A stretch of DNA of 64,000 bases, from positions 858,232 to 922,231 of the forward strand of contig NKIU01000001.1 in NCBI GenBank assembly GCA_002256245.1, written 5' to 3'. Position 1 is the stretch's first letter. The number at the start of each line of letters is the position of its first letter. This document shows positions 1 through 12,657 of the stretch, in pieces. The notes under the pieces were generated by a model. It was not told the DNA's origin. It ran no database searches and was given only the letters and a program-made list of their open reading frames with translations. Made by a program: the position numbers and the translations under genes. The stretch comes from Pseudorhodobacter sp. PARRP1 (GTDB lineage: Bacteria; Pseudomonadota; Alphaproteobacteria; Rhodobacterales; Rhodobacteraceae).

Positions 1-189
1 AGAGTAGCTCATGACTTTCCGACCGCCTTTCGCGACTGCATGCTGCAACCTGCGCCCTGCCGACAAGGTTGGGCCTTGGCCTATTAACTGACGGATTTCG
101 TCGGAATAGTAAATCTGATTCTTTCTGTCGGCTTATCAGCGCCAAACCCGAACCTTGACCCTTTCCCACCGCTTCGCCAGATTGCCGCC

Positions 190-1425
190 ATGACCGAAAC
201 CCCGCTCTGGCAAAATCGCAACTTCCGGCTGATGTTTGCCTCAGCCGCTGCCACCAACATGGGGGATGGGCTGATCGCCGTAGCCGTGGCATGGCTGGCC
301 ACGCTTTTGACGCATGATCCGATGCTGATCGGCCTTGTCGCCACCGCCCGCAATCTGCCTTGGTTTTTGTTTGCTTTGCCGGCAGGGGTTATCACCGACC
401 GCATCGAACATCGCCGCCTGATCGTTGGCGCCGACTGTCTGCGCGTGGCGATCACCCTTGCGCTGCTTGCCCTCGCACTTACAGCCCATCCGGGCACGAT
501 CCCGGTGCTGGTGATGGCCGCCCTGTCGTTCGTTCTTGGCAGCGCCGAAGTGCTGCGCGACAACACCGCTCAGACGTTCACGCCGTCCGTGGTCGATAAA
601 CTTCAGCTTGAACAGGCCAATGGCGCGATGTGGAGCGCGGAGAAGCTGACCAGCGAGTTCATTGCTCCACCGCTGGCGGGCTTGCTGATCGGCATTTCGA
701 TTGCACTCCCCTTCGCCATTCAGGCGGCAATGCTGCTGGCCGCCATCCTGCTGATCGGCAATATCCGCCTGCCCCGGCGGGTGCAGACCGCGCCGCATCT
801 GCCCCTCCGCGCGGCGCTGCGCGAGGGGATGCTTTGGCTGTGGCGCGATGTTCCGCTGCGCCGCCTCGCTTTCATTCTTGGTGGCTTCAACTTCATCGGC
901 TACGGCTTTGCGGCGGTGTTGATACTGTATGGCCAGCGCGTGCTGGGCTTGGATGCGGTAGGCTTCGGGCTGTTTCTGACGCTGGCGGCGATCGGCGGCC
1001 TTGCGGCCACGCTGGCAGGCCCGCGCCTGCTGCGCCACATCACACCGCGCACAGCCATCTTGCTGGGCATGGCCGGATTCACCGTCACGGCGCTCATCCT
1101 CGCGCTGAACGCGCCGCTGTGGCTGGTGGCGGTGTTCATGGTGCTGGACGGCTTTTCGGGGATGCTGTGGAACATCGCCCAAGTCAGCTACCGCCAGCGC
1201 CACATCCCTGCACCCCTGCTGGGTCGGGTGAATTCCGCCTTCCGCTTCATCGGCACCGGCCCCGCCGCCTTTGGCGCGTTTACCTTCGGCTGGCTGATCT
1301 CTTGGGCCGGGTCAGGGGCCGACGCTTGGGGCAGCGCAGAGGCCGTCTTGCTGCCCTACTGGGCGGCAGCAGCCATCGGCGGCGCATTGACACTTTATGC
1401 GACACTCCGATTGCATCTCAGATAA
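190..1425 (+). CDS. MFS transporter (MFS_3 / EntS-like)
   Basis: This is a 411-residue, strongly hydrophobic protein whose ATG follows a gene-poor 189-bp leader with no clear Shine-Dalgarno sequence. Hydrophobic stretches run through the whole length and fit about 12 membrane helices. The loop after helix 2 carries a D-R-x-E-H-R-R signature (GVITDRIEHRR), the cytoplasmic MFS motif A. The overall pattern resembles the MFS_3 group of exporters, to which the enterobactin exporter EntS belongs. It probably exports a small molecule by proton antiport at the inner membrane; the substrate cannot be read from sequence. It is monocistronic, and its end overlaps the terminator of the convergent response-regulator gene. 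Confidence 0.85.
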   Translation: MTETPLWQNRNFRLMFASAAATNMGDGLIAVAVAWLATLLTHDPMLIGLVATARNLPWFLFALPAGVITDRIEHRRLIVGADCLRVAITLALLALALTAHPGTIPVLVMAALSFVLGSAEVLRDNTAQTFTPSVVDKLQLEQANGAMWSAEKLTSEFIAPPLAGLLIGISIALPFAIQAAMLLAAILLIGNIRLPRRVQTAPHLPLRAALREGMLWLWRDVPLRRLAFILGGFNFIGYGFAAVLILYGQRVLGLDAVGFGLFLTLAAIGGLAATLAGPRLLRHITPRTAILLGMAGFTVTALILALNAPLWLVAVFMVLDGFSGMLWNIAQVSYRQRHIPAPLLGRVNSAFRFIGTGPAAFGAFTFGWLISWAGSGADAWGSAEAVLLPYWAAAAIGGALTLYATLRLHLR

Positions 1426-1451
1426 AAAAGGGCCGGGCACAAGGCCCGGCC
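1424..1451 (-). terminator. Rho-independent terminator of the response regulator
   Basis: A perfect 8-bp stem, GGCCGGGC/GCCCGGCC, with a 5-base loop is followed on the minus strand by six T residues. It lies about 170 bases beyond the response regulator stop and overlaps the last bases of the MFS gene. A second perfect 8-bp hairpin, GCTGTGTC/GACACAGC, lies in the same 3' region at 1469-1492. Confidence 0.75.
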
Positions 1452-1620
1452 AGGTCCAACAGGGAGGTGCTGTGTCATAACCCCGACACAGCAAGGGGAA
1501 CTTTTGGCCGCCGGGCGGGGAGGACGCCGTTTGGCCTGATCCGATAGATAAGCATTCAATCAGGCAACAATAAGACCGGTAAGTGACGAAAACCTTACCA
1601 TTCGCACCCAATCTTCGGCT

Positions 1621-2307
1621 TTAGGCGACCAGCTTGTAGCCACCGTTTTCCGTCACCAGCAGCCGCGCATTGCTTGGATCAGACTCGATCTTCTGCCGCA
1701 AACGGTAGATATGCGTCTCAAGCGTGTGGGTGGTCACACCGGCATTATAGCCCCAGACCTCGTGCAGCAGCACATCGCGCGCCACCACACCTTGTTGCGC
1801 ACGGTAAAGATATTTCAGGATGTTGGTTTCCTTTTCAGTCAACCGCACCTTCTTGTCCTTGGCATCAACCAGCATTTTCTGTGCCGGTTTGAAGGTATAG
1901 GGCCCCATCTGGAACACCGCATCTTCCGATTGTTCATGCGTGCGCAACTGCGCGCGGATACGGGCCAACAGCACCGGAAACTTGAACGGTTTGGTCACAT
2001 AATCATTGGCCCCCGAATCAAGGCCCAGAATAGTGTCGCTATCCGTGTCATGCCCCGTCAGCATCATGATCGGGCATTTCACGCCAGCCTTGCGCATCCG
2101 GCGGCAAAGTTCGCGCCCATCGGTATCCGGCAATCCCACGTCCAAGATCACCAGATCGAACAGCCCGGCTTTGACCTTCTCCATGCCCTCAGCGCCCGTG
2201 CGGCCTTCGAACACGTCAAAGTCTTCGGTCATCACCAACTGTTCGCTCAGCGCCTCGCGCAGATCATCATCATCATCGACCAGCAGAATCTTGCGTAACG
2301 TTGCCAT
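1621..2307 (-). CDS. OmpR-family response regulator transcription factor
   Basis: A two-domain regulator of 228 residues. The receiver domain covers about residues 6-120, with an acidic cluster (DDDDD) at 11-15, the phosphoacceptor D56 in ILDVGLPD, and the conserved lysine in VTKPFK. The C-terminal winged helix (about 130-228) has the LTEKE and [14 protein letters not shown] signatures of OmpR/PhoB DNA-binding domains. The ORF opens upstream, but MATLRKILL is the natural receiver start, so I place the start at 2307. No histidine kinase is adjacent, so this is an orphan regulator whose partner lies elsewhere. It is divergent from ribA across a 151-bp gap. The regulon is unknown. Confidence 0.9.
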   Translation of the reverse strand: MATLRKILLVDDDDDLREALSEQLVMTEDFDVFEGRTGAEGMEKVKAGLFDLVILDVGLPDTDGRELCRRMRKAGVKCPIMMLTGHDTDSDTILGLDSGANDYVTKPFKFPVLLARIRAQLRTHEQSEDAVFQMGPYTFKPAQKMLVDAKDKKVRLTEKETNILKYLYRAQQGVVARDVLLHEVWGYNAGVTTHTLETHIYRLRQKIESDPSNARLLVTENGGYKLVA

Positions 2308-2458
2308 GTGGGCCTCCATCAGCCGAGCCGTTTGCTCTTGCGCAAACACATGCGCCCGCCTCACGGTTCCGACAAGATTTGCTACATTCGTCTCACGCGG
2401 TCGTGTCGTGGGCGTGGGAAATGTTTCAATCCGCTACACTTTCGCCTATGTAGCCTGC

Positions 2459-3544
2459 ATGAGCCTGCGCCCCTCCACCCCCGAAATTCTCGCCCGCGCC
2501 CGCGCTGACCTGCGGCTGGGACTTCCAGTCGTGTTGACGGGCGACGGCCAAGCCATGCTTTGCGCCGCCGTCGAGGAACTGACCGAAGCGCGCCTCGCCG
2601 CCCTGCGCGCCGAAGGCACGCCCGAACTCGCGCTGACAGCGCGGCGGGCCGAGACTTTGAAGGCCATTCCCTACGACAGCGATCTTGCCCGCCTGCGGGT
2701 GCCAAGCGACGCCGATCTGCGCTGGCTGCGCGCAGTCGCAGACCCTGCCGACGATCTGAACGTGCCGATGAAAGGCCCGCTGGTGGCGCTGCGCGACGGC
2801 CCGGCCACCCTGCACCGCACCGCGATTGCGCTGGCGAAATCCGCGCAACTGCTGCCCGCGATGTTGCTGGTGCCGGTAACCGACGCCCTCAGCCTCGCCG
2901 CCCGCAACAACCTTACCCTATTGGCTAACACCGATTGCGCCGACTTAGAGCGACTCGCGCCTTTGGCCCCGGTAATCTCCGCCCGCCTGCCGATGGCCGC
3001 CGCCCAAGCGGGTCGCCTACACATTTTCCGCCCCGACGATGGCAGCGCCGAGCATTACGCCATCGAAATCGGCCGCCCCGACCGCGACCGCCCCGTGCTG
3101 GCCCGCCTGCACTCCGCCTGCTTTACGGGCGACGTTCTGGGCTCGTTGAAATGTGATTGCGGCCCGCAACTGCATGCCGCGCTGGCGCAGATGGGGCATG
3201 AAGGCGCGGGCATTCTGCTCTATCTGAACCAAGAAGGACGCGGCATCGGTCTGGCAAACAAAATGCGCGCCTATTCCTTGCAAGATCAAGGCTTTGACAC
3301 GGTCGAGGCCAACCACCGCCTTGGCTTTGAAGATGATGAACGCGACTTTCGCATTGGCGCCGAAATCCTGCAATCCATGGGTTTTTCGCAGGTTCGTCTG
3401 CTCACCAACAACCCCAAAAAGCTGGCCATGTTGCAAGCCTGCGGATTGACCGTGACCGAGCGCGTCCCGCTGAAAGTCGGACAGACCGCGCAAAATCAAG
3501 GCTATCTTGCCACCAAAGCCGCCAAATCGGGGCATCTGCTATGA
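2459..3544 (+). CDS. ribA: GTP cyclohydrolase II
   Basis: Catalyses the first committed step of riboflavin synthesis, GTP to 2,5-diamino-6-ribosylamino-pyrimidinone phosphate plus formate and pyrophosphate. The C-terminal catalytic domain shows the zinc site C-x2[11 protein letters not shown] and the family signature EGRGIGL, with N in place of the usual R before QEGRGIGL. The protein is 361 residues, longer than enteric RibA (about 200), with an N-terminal extension of roughly 150 residues. The extension lacks an obvious DHBP-synthase signature, so I do not call it bifunctional. The ORF is open upstream, but MSLRPSTPE is the first good start. The stop overlaps the next ATG by 4 bases (ATGA), implying translational coupling with the L,D-transpeptidase. 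Confidence 0.92.
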   Translation: MSLRPSTPEILARARADLRLGLPVVLTGDGQAMLCAAVEELTEARLAALRAEGTPELALTARRAETLKAIPYDSDLARLRVPSDADLRWLRAVADPADDLNVPMKGPLVALRDGPATLHRTAIALAKSAQLLPAMLLVPVTDALSLAARNNLTLLANTDCADLERLAPLAPVISARLPMAAAQAGRLHIFRPDDGSAEHYAIEIGRPDRDRPVLARLHSACFTGDVLGSLKCDCGPQLHAALAQMGHEGAGILLYLNQEGRGIGLANKMRAYSLQDQGFDTVEANHRLGFEDDERDFRIGAEILQSMGFSQVRLLTNNPKKLAMLQACGLTVTERVPLKVGQTAQNQGYLATKAAKSGHLL

Positions 3545-4041
3545 AATCCTCCGACCTGATCCTGACGCCTACGGGCCTGTTGTTTCAGAACCGCCGCTTC
3601 CCCTGCACCGTCGGGCGCGGCGGCATCACGTCGGAAAAGCGCGAGGGCGACGGCGGGACCCCAACTGGCACGCACCGCATCGTCGGGATGCTCTACCGTC
3701 CCGACCGCATCGCGCGCACAGCACTGCCGGATTGGGCCTTGCCGATCCGACCGAATGACCTGTGGTCCGACGATCCCAACGACATCGACTACAACCAGAT
3801 GGTGCGCGCGCCTTACCCTTACAGCCACGAACGCCTGACCCGCGCTGATCCGCAGTATGACCTGATCCTGATCACCGACTGGAATTGGGTAGAGCCAAGA
3901 CCTGGTCGCGGGTCGGCCATCTTCATACACACATGGCGCAGCCCCAGCCATCCCACCGCGGGCTGCATTGGCCTTGCGCGCCAAAGCCTGCTCTGGATCG
4001 CCAATCGCCTGCGCCACGAGTCGCGGCTGGTCGTGCGCTAA
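3541..4041 (+). CDS. L,D-transpeptidase (YkuD domain)
   Basis: A 166-residue protein that is almost entirely a YkuD domain. The catalytic signature is visible near the C-terminus as an upstream histidine (IFIHTW) followed by [10 protein letters not shown], where the cysteine forms the acyl-enzyme with peptidoglycan stem peptides. The usual GCIRL is GCIGL here. Known members make 3-3 peptidoglycan cross-links or attach proteins to the wall. No signal peptide is obvious at the N-terminus, which is unusual for an enzyme acting in the periplasm. It overlaps ribA by 4 bases, so it is probably translated from the same message. Confidence 0.88.
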   Translation: MKSSDLILTPTGLLFQNRRFPCTVGRGGITSEKREGDGGTPTGTHRIVGMLYRPDRIARTALPDWALPIRPNDLWSDDPNDIDYNQMVRAPYPYSHERLTRADPQYDLILITDWNWVEPRPGRGSAIFIHTWRSPSHPTAGCIGLARQSLLWIANRLRHESRLVVR

Positions 4042-4094
4042 CACTTCCCAAAGCGGTTCGGATTTCATATTCTGCCGCAAATCGGGGGGATACG

Positions 4095-5962
<1,868 letters not shown>

Positions 5963-5966
<4 letters not shown>

Positions 5967-6616
5967 GCGTAAGCGCGGTCACCGAAAATCGCGCTGCCGA
6001 CCCGCACATGCGTCGCCCCGGCAGCGATGGCGGCTTCAAAATCACCGCTCATGCCCATCGACAATCCGGTCAAGCCATTGCGCGCAGCCATCGCGGCCAA
6101 CGCCTTGAAATGGGGGCCTGCATCCTTGCCTTCGGGCGGGATACACATCAGGCCCGCAAGGCTTAGGTCCATCTTGCGACAGTCTGCGATGAAACTGTCC
6201 AGCGCCTCTGGCAAGACGCCCGCCTTTTGCGGCTCGGCACCGGTGTTCACCTGCACGAACACCTGCGGACAGGCCCCGCGCGCCTGCGCCAGTTTCGCCA
6301 GTTTTTCGGCCAATGAGAGACGGTCCAGCGTGTGAATGGCGTCAAACAACTCGACCGCCAGCTTGGCCTTGTTGGTTTGCAACGGGCCAATCATATGGAC
6401 CTGCACCGCATCGAATTCCGCCCGGAACCCCGGCCATTTTCCTTGAGCTTCCTGCACGTAATTTTCGCCAAACAGCCGATGGCCTGCCTCCAGCACGTCA
6501 CGCACCCGCGCATCGGGCTGCACCTTGCTGACGGCGATCAGTTGCACCGAACCTGTCGCTCGGCTTGCCTGTGCCTCAGCGGCTCTTATGCGTTCCAGAA
6601 TTGCTTGCAATGCCAT
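5963..6616 (-). CDS. YggS-family pyridoxal phosphate homeostasis protein
   Basis: A single-domain PLP-binding TIM-barrel protein of 217 residues. The lysine that binds PLP is K31 in LIAVSKVQ, followed by family signatures FGENYVQE, HMIGPLQTNK and, at the C-terminus, the phosphate-binding SMGMSGDFEAAI and VRVGSAIFG. Members (YggS/PROSC/PLPBP) have no known catalytic activity and buffer free PLP, affecting amino-acid and vitamin B6 homeostasis. The ORF extends 25 codons further upstream, but MALQAILERIR matches the family N-terminus. It converges on the amylosucrase gene with a 4-base overlap. Confidence 0.92.
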
Positions 6617-6670
6617 GGTGCCTCCACGCGTTTGACCGCTGTTTTGCGGCACTTGATCACCGCCCGGAAA

Positions 6671-6703
6671 AAAAGAAAAGAGCGGGCACAAGGCCCGCTC
6701 TTT
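6671..6703 (-). terminator. Strong rho-independent terminator of the porin gene
   Basis: A perfect 11-bp stem (AAAGAGCGGGC and its complement) with a 5-base loop is followed on the minus strand by TTCTTTTTTT-like sequence. It lies about 25 bases after the porin stop. Confidence 0.88.
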
Positions 6704-6726
6704 CCGAAGCGTTTGATCGGTTAAGA

Positions 6727-7668
6727 TCAGAACGACATACGCACGCCGAGGTCAGCGAAGGTCTCGCCGCCGAAGCCCGAATGTACAGCGCCAGCCAAGG
6801 TTGCACCGCCGAGGTCGTAGGCAGCGCCAAGACCATAGGCGGTATCATTCCCATCAACGTCCGAGTCGGAAACATAGCCACCAAGAGTGATGCCGTTAAT
6901 GGTGTAGTTGCCGTACAGAGTGATCGTTTTGCCGATAGCAACCTCAGCAGTCAGCGGATCGTTATCGTTGTCGAAGGTCGCAATACCGTTGTCGTTGTAG
7001 TTCAGGCCGACGTTTGCAACATCATTGATTTTGTATGCCGCACCAACGAAGGTGACATAGTTGTCTGCGATGCCAGCGCCTTTGTCAGCGTAAGCTGCTG
7101 CGATGGTGAACTGACCGAAAGTGTAGTCAGCAGCGATCGAGGTTTCGTTCGCATCATCGGTCGAGTCGAACTGATCAGCCTGAACATACGACGCCTTCAG
7201 GTTCACGCCAGCATACGAGTAAGCTGCGTAGATGCCAACGCGCGTGTCAGAGTAACCGCCGCTGCTGAACGAGAAGAAGTCGCCTTGCGGATCGCCATAG
7301 GACGATTCGGTGAAGCCGATTTCCGGGTTGTACATCAGAGCGACAGAGTCGATTGCGGTGTTGGCGTTACCGACTTCGACACGCACGCCCGAAGCTTCAA
7401 CGTACAGCATGGCGGGCGAGAAATAAGCTTCGCCGTTGTTGTCGTCTTGGAAGCGGATACGACCACCGTAGGTGACGCCGTTGTCAGCTTCGAACTTTGC
7501 GTTGACGTTGATCCGCAGACGATATGCGAGTGCCGTTTTGGATTCACCGTCATTAACGGCGTCGCTGTATACCAGACCGAAACGGCCCGAACCGCTGAGG
7601 GTCACTTCTGCGGAAGCGGCGCCAGCGAACAGGGCCAGCATGGTGGTGGAGAGAAGAATTTTTTTCAT
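6727..7668 (-). CDS. Outer-membrane porin (Rhodobacter type, Porin_4)
   Basis: A 313-residue outer-membrane beta-barrel. The first 20 residues are a classical signal peptide ending in GAASA, and the mature protein begins EVTLSGSGRFGLVY, typical of rhodobacterial general porins. The body is rich in G, D, N, Y and T with alternating short strands and acidic loops, and it ends in an aromatic residue (RMSF), the outer-membrane sorting signal. It forms diffusion pores for small hydrophilic solutes. I chose the start at 7668 because it gives the signal peptide and has an AGGA ribosome site just upstream; the longer ORF is read-through. A strong terminator follows, consistent with high monocistronic expression. 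Confidence 0.92.
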   Translation of the reverse strand: MKKILLSTTMLALFAGAASAEVTLSGSGRFGLVYSDAVNDGESKTALAYRLRINVNAKFEADNGVTYGGRIRFQDDNNGEAYFSPAMLYVEASGVRVEVGNANTAIDSVALMYNPEIGFTESSYGDPQGDFFSFSSGGYSDTRVGIYAAYSYAGVNLKASYVQADQFDSTDDANETSIAADYTFGQFTIAAAYADKGAGIADNYVTFVGAAYKINDVANVGLNYNDNGIATFDNDNDPLTAEVAIGKTITLYGNYTINGITLGGYVSDSDVDGNDTAYGLGAAYDLGGATLAGAVHSGFGGETFADLGVRMSF

Positions 7669-7892
7669 CGTGTTTCCTCGTTTTCTCAAAGACGCGACCA
7701 TACTCAAGCAAGCCTGAAGCAGGTATGCCGCTGTTTTCCTCCTCCACGGCCCTGATTGCAACGGTCCGCGCACCAACCCGGGCAATCGCGGCTTCTGTGA
7801 TGCAGGCTTGCCACAGTCTTGCCACGCTCCGCCGCGCGCATTTCCCTTTATGCATAACATCTCGCATCAAACCCCATTTGTTTGGAAAAGCC

Positions 7893-7920
7893 TTGGCACG
7901 CCCGAAGCTGTCAGTATAAA
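7893..7920 (+). promoter_or_regulatory. Candidate sigma-70 promoter of the DUF3576 gene
   Basis: TTGGCA, a 16-base spacer and TATAAA lie about 30 bases upstream of the lipoprotein start. Both hexamers are near consensus. No operator is evident. Confidence 0.5.
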
Positions 7921-7948
7921 CAGCGACAGGTTGGCATGGGGAAACCGG

Positions 7949-8455
7949 ATGATGTTGCATCGTTTCGTGGGTAAGGCGCTGAATTTTGGCCTGATGGCTG
8001 CGCTTTTGACCGGCACTGCCGCCTGCGGTAAGTTGGGCGGCGGTTCATATGACCCCAAAGTGCAGGCAGAACTGTCGCGCGAAAACCGCGAAGCGGCCAG
8101 AAGCAACCAAACCGGCATCGGCGCGCTGTTCCGCAAATCGGACAACCCCAACACCACGGTTGAGGTGAACAAGTATATCTGGAAGGCCAGCCTCGATATC
8201 CTGAACTTCCTGCCCATCGAATCGGTGGACCCGTTCACTGGCGTGATCGTGACCGGCTATGGCACGCCTCCGGGTGGCGGCCGCGCGGTGCGTGCGACGA
8301 TCTATGTGCAAGACCCGGCCTTGGATGCCCGCAGCCTGAAGGTGGCAATGCAGGGAAGCGGCGGCAGCGCCGTCTCGCCCGAAACCGTCCGCGCGGTGGA
8401 AGATGCTATCCTGACCCGCGCGCGTCAGTTGCGCATTCAAGACAGCGGCTTGTAA
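7949..8455 (+). CDS. DUF3576 putative lipoprotein
   Basis: A 168-residue protein with an N-terminal hydrophobic helix followed by a cysteine in the context GTAAC-GKLGG, which fits a lipobox, so it is probably lipid-anchored in the envelope. The rest, with segments such as WKASLDILNFLPIESVDPFTG and TPPGGGRAVRATIYV, matches the DUF3576 family, common in alphaproteobacteria and without known function. Two adjacent ATG codons (7949 and 7952) are equally possible starts. The gene lies directly upstream of leuS and has its own likely promoter. Association with the LptE pathway two genes on is possible but unproven. Confidence 0.82.
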   Translation: MMLHRFVGKALNFGLMAALLTGTAACGKLGGGSYDPKVQAELSRENREAARSNQTGIGALFRKSDNPNTTVEVNKYIWKASLDILNFLPIESVDPFTGVIVTGYGTPPGGGRAVRATIYVQDPALDARSLKVAMQGSGGSAVSPETVRAVEDAILTRARQLRIQDSGL

Positions 8456-8535
8456 CCGCCAAACTGTAAGCCACTACTGGACCTTGCCCCCCATGGCGGT
8501 GTATTCGCGCCATGGAGCTGACCAAGGGGCCTGAT

Positions 8536-11172
8536 ATGTCGCGTTACGAACCCAAGACCATCGAAGCGAAATGGCAGGCGGCCTGGGATGCGGCCGAGAC
8601 ATTCAAGGCCCGTCGCGATCCCGCCAAGCCGAAGTATTACGTGCTCGAGATGTTCCCCTATCCGTCGGGGCGCATCCATATGGGCCATGTGCGCAACTAT
8701 ACGATGGGCGATGTGGTGGCGCGCTACAAGGCGGCGCAGGGGTTTTCCGTGCTGCATCCGATGGGCTGGGACGCCTTCGGGATGCCCGCCGAAAACGCCG
8801 CGATGGAGCGTGGCGGCCATCCGAAAACCTGGACGTACGGCAACATTGCCGACATGCGCGCGCAGATGAAGCCGCTTGGCCTGTCGATTGACTGGAGCCG
8901 CGAATTCGCCACCTGCGACCCGGAATATTACGGCCAGCAGCAGGCGATGTTCATCGACATGATGGCCAAGGGCTTGGTGTATCGCAAGAATGCCGTGGTA
9001 AACTGGGACCCGGTCGATATGACCGTGCTGGCGAATGAACAGGTGATCGACGGCAAAGGCTGGCGCTCAAACGCGCAGGTGGAGCGGCGCGAGCTGACGC
9101 AATGGTTCTTCAAAATCAGCGATTATTCGGCGGAACTGCTGAGCGCTTTGGACGGGTTGAAAGACTGGCCCGAAAAGGTCCGCCTGATGCAAGCCAACTG
9201 GATTGGTCAGTCGCGCGGCCTGCAATTCGCCTTCACCACCACGGGCGCACCCGAAGGCTTTGACCGGATTGAGGTTTACACCACCCGCCCGGATACCCTG
9301 CTGGGCGCATCCTTCGCCGCGATCAGCCCCGATCACCCGCTGGCGAAACATCTGGAGCGTCACGATAGCGCCGTTGCCGCCTTTACTGCCGAATGTCGCA
9401 AGGGCGGCACCACAGCCGAAGCGATGGAAACCGCCGAGAAAATCGGCATGGATACCGGCATCCGTGTGCTGCATCCGTTTGATAACTCGGTGGAACTGCC
9501 GGTCTATATCGCCAACTTCATCCTGATGGATTACGGCACTGGCGCGATCTTCGGTTGCCCCGCGCATGACCAGCGCGATTTTGAATTCGCCACCAAATAC
9601 GGCCTGCCGATCCCAGCGGTTTTCGTCCCCGAAGGCGCGGAAGAAGTGGCGCTGGCTGAACCCTACGTCCCGATGAAATCCGAGCGTGTGCAGTACATCC
9701 GCGGCTTTGCCGGCAATGATCTGCAAACCGGCGAAGACGCCATAGCCGCCGCCATCGCGGAATGCGAAGCGCGTGGCATCGGTCGCGGCGTCACCAACTA
9801 CCGCCTGCGCGATTGGGGCATCAGCCGCCAACGCTATTGGGGCTGCCCGATTCCGGTGATCCATTGCGCCGCCTGCGGCGTGGTGGCCGAGAAGAAAGAA
9901 AACCTGCCCGTCAAACTCCCCGATGATGTGACCTTCGACATCCCCGGCAACCCGCTGGATCGTCATCCGACTTGGCGCAATTGCACCTGCCCGCAATGTG
10001 GCGCAGACGCGCGGCGCGAAACCGACACGATGGACACCTTCGTCGATAGCAGCTGGTATTACGCCCGCTTCACCGCCCCGCATGCAACCACCCCCACCAT
10101 CGCCGAAGATGCCGATTACTGGATGAACGTCGATCAATACATCGGCGGCATCGAACACGCGATTCTCCACCTGCTCTATTCCCGCTTCTTCGCCCGTGCG
10201 ATGCACGCCACCGGCCATCTGCCCGCGAAAGCAATCGAGCCGTTCAATGCTTTGTTCACCCAAGGCATGGTGACGCATGAAATCTACAAAACCACCGATG
10301 CCGCAGGTCGCCCGATCTATCACCTGCCCGAAGACGTGACGACATTCAGCGTCGGAGATCGCCGCGTAACCGTATTGGGCGATGTCGCCCCGCCCGATCC
10401 CGATATGATCCCCGACCTTAACGCATGGATGCAGGCGCTGAACGACGAAGGCTCGTTGGTCGAGGTCATCCCCTCCGCCAAAATGTCGAAATCGAAGAAA
10501 AACGTCGTCGATCCGATGAACATCATCGAGGCTTTCGGCGCCGACACCGCCCGCTGGTTCGTGATGTCCGACTCCCCGCCCGAGCGCGATGTGGAATGGA
10601 CAGCCTCGGGTGCCGAAGCCACCTTCAAACACCTGTCGCGCGTTTGGGCCCTGTGTTCGCGCATCGGCGACATGCCCGCAGATCACGCAGGCGAAGGCGA
10701 TGTCGAGATTGCAAAAGCTACCTCCAAAGCCGTAGATGAAATCACCCGCGCGATCGAAACCTTCGCCTTCAACAAGGCCATCGCGGCGCTTTACGGCCTG
10801 ACCAACACCCTCGCGAAAGCCAACGGCTCGACGCCCGCGATGAAACAAGCCATCCGCACCCTCGCGCAACTCATGTGCCCGATGACCCCCCACATCGCCG
10901 AATCGATCTGGACCTATCAGGGCGGCCAAGGCCTCTGCGCCACCGCCCCGTGGCCGAAAGCCGACCCGGCGCTGCTCATCGACGATACCGTCACTCTGCC
11001 CATCCAGATCAACGGCAAACGCCGCGCGGAAATCAGCGTGCCCAAGGATATGCCTGCATCCGAGGTTGAAAAGATCGCGCTGGCGGATGAAGCTGTGGTG
11101 AAGTTCCTCGCAGGCGCACCTGTGAAGAAGATCATCGTTGTGCCGGGGCGCATCATCAATGTCGTCGTTTAG
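8536..11172 (+). CDS. leuS: Leucyl-tRNA synthetase
   Basis: Class I aminoacyl-tRNA synthetase that charges tRNA-Leu. The 878-residue length is normal for bacterial LeuRS. The ATP-binding signatures are HMGH at residues 48-51 and KMSKS at 649-653. Between them lie the CP1 editing domain ([29 protein letters not shown]) and a zinc-type CAAC...CPQC region. The C-terminal anticodon domain is complete. The ORF track begins eight codons earlier, but an AAGGGG ribosome site sits just before the ATG at 8536 and [13 protein letters not shown] is the usual start. The end overlaps lptE by 14 bases. Confidence 0.97.
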   Translation: MSRYEPKTIEAKWQAAWDAAETFKARRDPAKPKYYVLEMFPYPSGRIHMGHVRNYTMGDVVARYKAAQGFSVLHPMGWDAFGMPAENAAMERGGHPKTWTYGNIADMRAQMKPLGLSIDWSREFATCDPEYYGQQQAMFIDMMAKGLVYRKNAVVNWDPVDMTVLANEQVIDGKGWRSNAQVERRELTQWFFKISDYSAELLSALDGLKDWPEKVRLMQANWIGQSRGLQFAFTTTGAPEGFDRIEVYTTRPDTLLGASFAAISPDHPLAKHLERHDSAVAAFTAECRKGGTTAEAMETAEKIGMDTGIRVLHPFDNSVELPVYIANFILMDYGTGAIFGCPAHDQRDFEFATKYGLPIPAVFVPEGAEEVALAEPYVPMKSERVQYIRGFAGNDLQTGEDAIAAAIAECEARGIGRGVTNYRLRDWGISRQRYWGCPIPVIHCAACGVVAEKKENLPVKLPDDVTFDIPGNPLDRHPTWRNCTCPQCGADARRETDTMDTFVDSSWYYARFTAPHATTPTIAEDADYWMNVDQYIGGIEHAILHLLYSRFFARAMHATGHLPAKAIEPFNALFTQGMVTHEIYKTTDAAGRPIYHLPEDVTTFSVGDRRVTVLGDVAPPDPDMIPDLNAWMQALNDEGSLVEVIPSAKMSKSKKNVVDPMNIIEAFGADTARWFVMSDSPPERDVEWTASGAEATFKHLSRVWALCSRIGDMPADHAGEGDVEIAKATSKAVDEITRAIETFAFNKAIAALYGLTNTLAKANGSTPAMKQAIRTLAQLMCPMTPHIAESIWTYQGGQGLCATAPWPKADPALLIDDTVTLPIQINGKRRAEISVPKDMPASEVEKIALADEAVVKFLAGAPVKKIIVVPGRIINVVV

Positions 11173-11647
11173 CCGCCGCCTGTTCCTGCTGACGCCGCTG
11201 GCCCTTGCGGCCTGCGGCTTCACGCCCGCATATGGCCCCTCAGGCCCTGCGCAAACCATCCAATCCAGCATCCGCGTCGCCGACCCCAGCGATAAAAACG
11301 GCTTCGACCTTGTCGAGCGCCTCGAAGAACGCCTCGGCCGCCCTAACGCCTCCCGCTTTGACCTCACCTACACCATCAAAACCACCGCGGTCGGCGTCGG
11401 CATCACCCCCGATAACGCCATCACCCGCTATAACCTGAACGGCACGATCGACTGGGCGCTGACCAACCGCGCCACCAACGCCCGCGTCACCGGCGGCCAA
11501 GTCCACAGCTTCACCTCCTACTCCGCCACCGGATCGACCGTCGCAGGCCTCGCCGCGCAAGAAGACGCCGCCCGCCGCCTGATGCGCATCCTCGCCGACC
11601 AGATCACCGCAAGACTGCTGGCGACCTCTGGCACCTGGAACCAATGA
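11159..11647 (+). CDS. lptE: LPS assembly lipoprotein LptE
   Basis: A 162-residue lipoprotein. The N-terminal signal has a lipobox, LALAACGF, and the mature part continues GFTPAYGP, a start typical of alphaproteobacterial LptE. LptE plugs the LptD barrel and helps insert lipopolysaccharide into the outer membrane. Identification rests on the lipobox, the size and the leuS-lptE-holA order, which is conserved in many proteobacteria; overall sequence conservation in this family is low. It overlaps both leuS (14 bases) and holA (4 bases, ATGA). Confidence 0.88.
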   Translation: MSSFSRRLFLLTPLALAACGFTPAYGPSGPAQTIQSSIRVADPSDKNGFDLVERLEERLGRPNASRFDLTYTIKTTAVGVGITPDNAITRYNLNGTIDWALTNRATNARVTGGQVHSFTSYSATGSTVAGLAAQEDAARRLMRILADQITARLLATSGTWNQ

Positions 11648-12657
11648 AACTCGCCGGACTTGCCGCCAGCCAATACTGCGCCAAACCCGACCCCAACCGC
11701 GCAGGGCTGTTGATTTTCGGTGCCGACACCATGCGCGTGGCCCTGAAACGGCAAGAGGCCATCGCCGCCCTGATCGGCCCGCAAGGCGAGGCTGAAATGC
11801 GCCTGACCCGCATCCAAGCGGGCGACTTGCGCAAATCCCCCAGCCTGCTGACCGATGCCACCCGCGAGGCAGGCTTCTTCCCCGGCCCCCGCGTGGCGTT
11901 CTTGGAAGACGCCACCGATGGCCTGACCGCCAGCATTGCCGCCACCCTGCAAGACTGGCGCGCGGGCGATGCGCAGATCGTCGTCACCGCAGGCAACCTG
12001 ACCGGCAAATCCACCCTGAAAACCCTGTTCGAAAAGCACCTGAACGCCGTCAGCATAGGGCTTTACGACGACCCACCGACACGCGAAGAAATCGAAGCCG
12101 AACTCGCCAAGGCGGGCCTGAAAAACTTCGCGCCGCAGGCCATGGCCGACCTCGCCACCCTCGCCCGCGCGCTCGACCCCGGCGATTTCCGCCAAACCCT
12201 GGAAAAGATCGCCCTCTACAAATTCAATGACCCTACCCCACTGACCCCCGAAGAAATCCACGCCCTCGCCCCCGCCACGATCGAGGCCGAGGTCGATGAT
12301 CTGATCGCCGCCGCCGCCGACCACGACGCCAACCTGATCGGCCCGCTGCTGCGCCGGCTTGAGGGCCAAGGCATCCTGCCCGTCACCATCTGCATCGGCG
12401 CCCTGCGTCACTTCCGCAGCCTGCATGTGGCGGCCTCAGACCCCGGAGGCATCTCGTCCGGCATCATGAAAGCCCGCATCTTCGGCCCCCGCCGTGACGC
12501 CATGCAGCGCCAAGCCTCTACCTGGGGGATGTTGCGGCTGGAAGACGCGCTCAGCCTGCTCTTGGAAACCGACCTCACCCTGCGTTCCACCTCGCGCGCG
12601 CCAGCTATGGCGGTGATGGAACGCGCATTGATCCGACTGGCAATGATGAAGCGCTAG
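11644..12657 (+). CDS. holA: DNA polymerase III subunit delta
   Basis: A 337-residue clamp-loader subunit. Delta opens the beta clamp within the DnaX complex so it can be loaded on primed DNA. The N-terminal AAA+-like fold lacks a true Walker A motif, as expected for delta, and the C-terminal region contains the typical helical collar segments (LRRLEGQGILPVTICIGALRHFR, then LEDALSLLLETD). Position after lptE and the ATGA overlap support the call. It is the last gene of the run; a REP palindrome follows within 20 bases. Confidence 0.92.
   Translation: MKLAGLAASQYCAKPDPNRAGLLIFGADTMRVALKRQEAIAALIGPQGEAEMRLTRIQAGDLRKSPSLLTDATREAGFFPGPRVAFLEDATDGLTASIAATLQDWRAGDAQIVVTAGNLTGKSTLKTLFEKHLNAVSIGLYDDPPTREEIEAELAKAGLKNFAPQAMADLATLARALDPGDFRQTLEKIALYKFNDPTPLTPEEIHALAPATIEAEVDDLIAAAADHDANLIGPLLRRLEGQGILPVTICIGALRHFRSLHVAASDPGGISSGIMKARIFGPRRDAMQRQASTWGMLRLEDALSLLLETDLTLRSTSRAPAMAVMERALIRLAMMKR

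Noticed and set aside
1-189. Upstream gene fragment at the left edge
   Set aside because: No frame with a convincing protein; I see only a leader with a weak imperfect dyad near 91-110.
9067-11367. 766-codon open frame antisense to leuS
   Set aside because: Long antisense frames are expected in GC-rich coding DNA; its translation is low in complexity and leuS on the plus strand has all family motifs.
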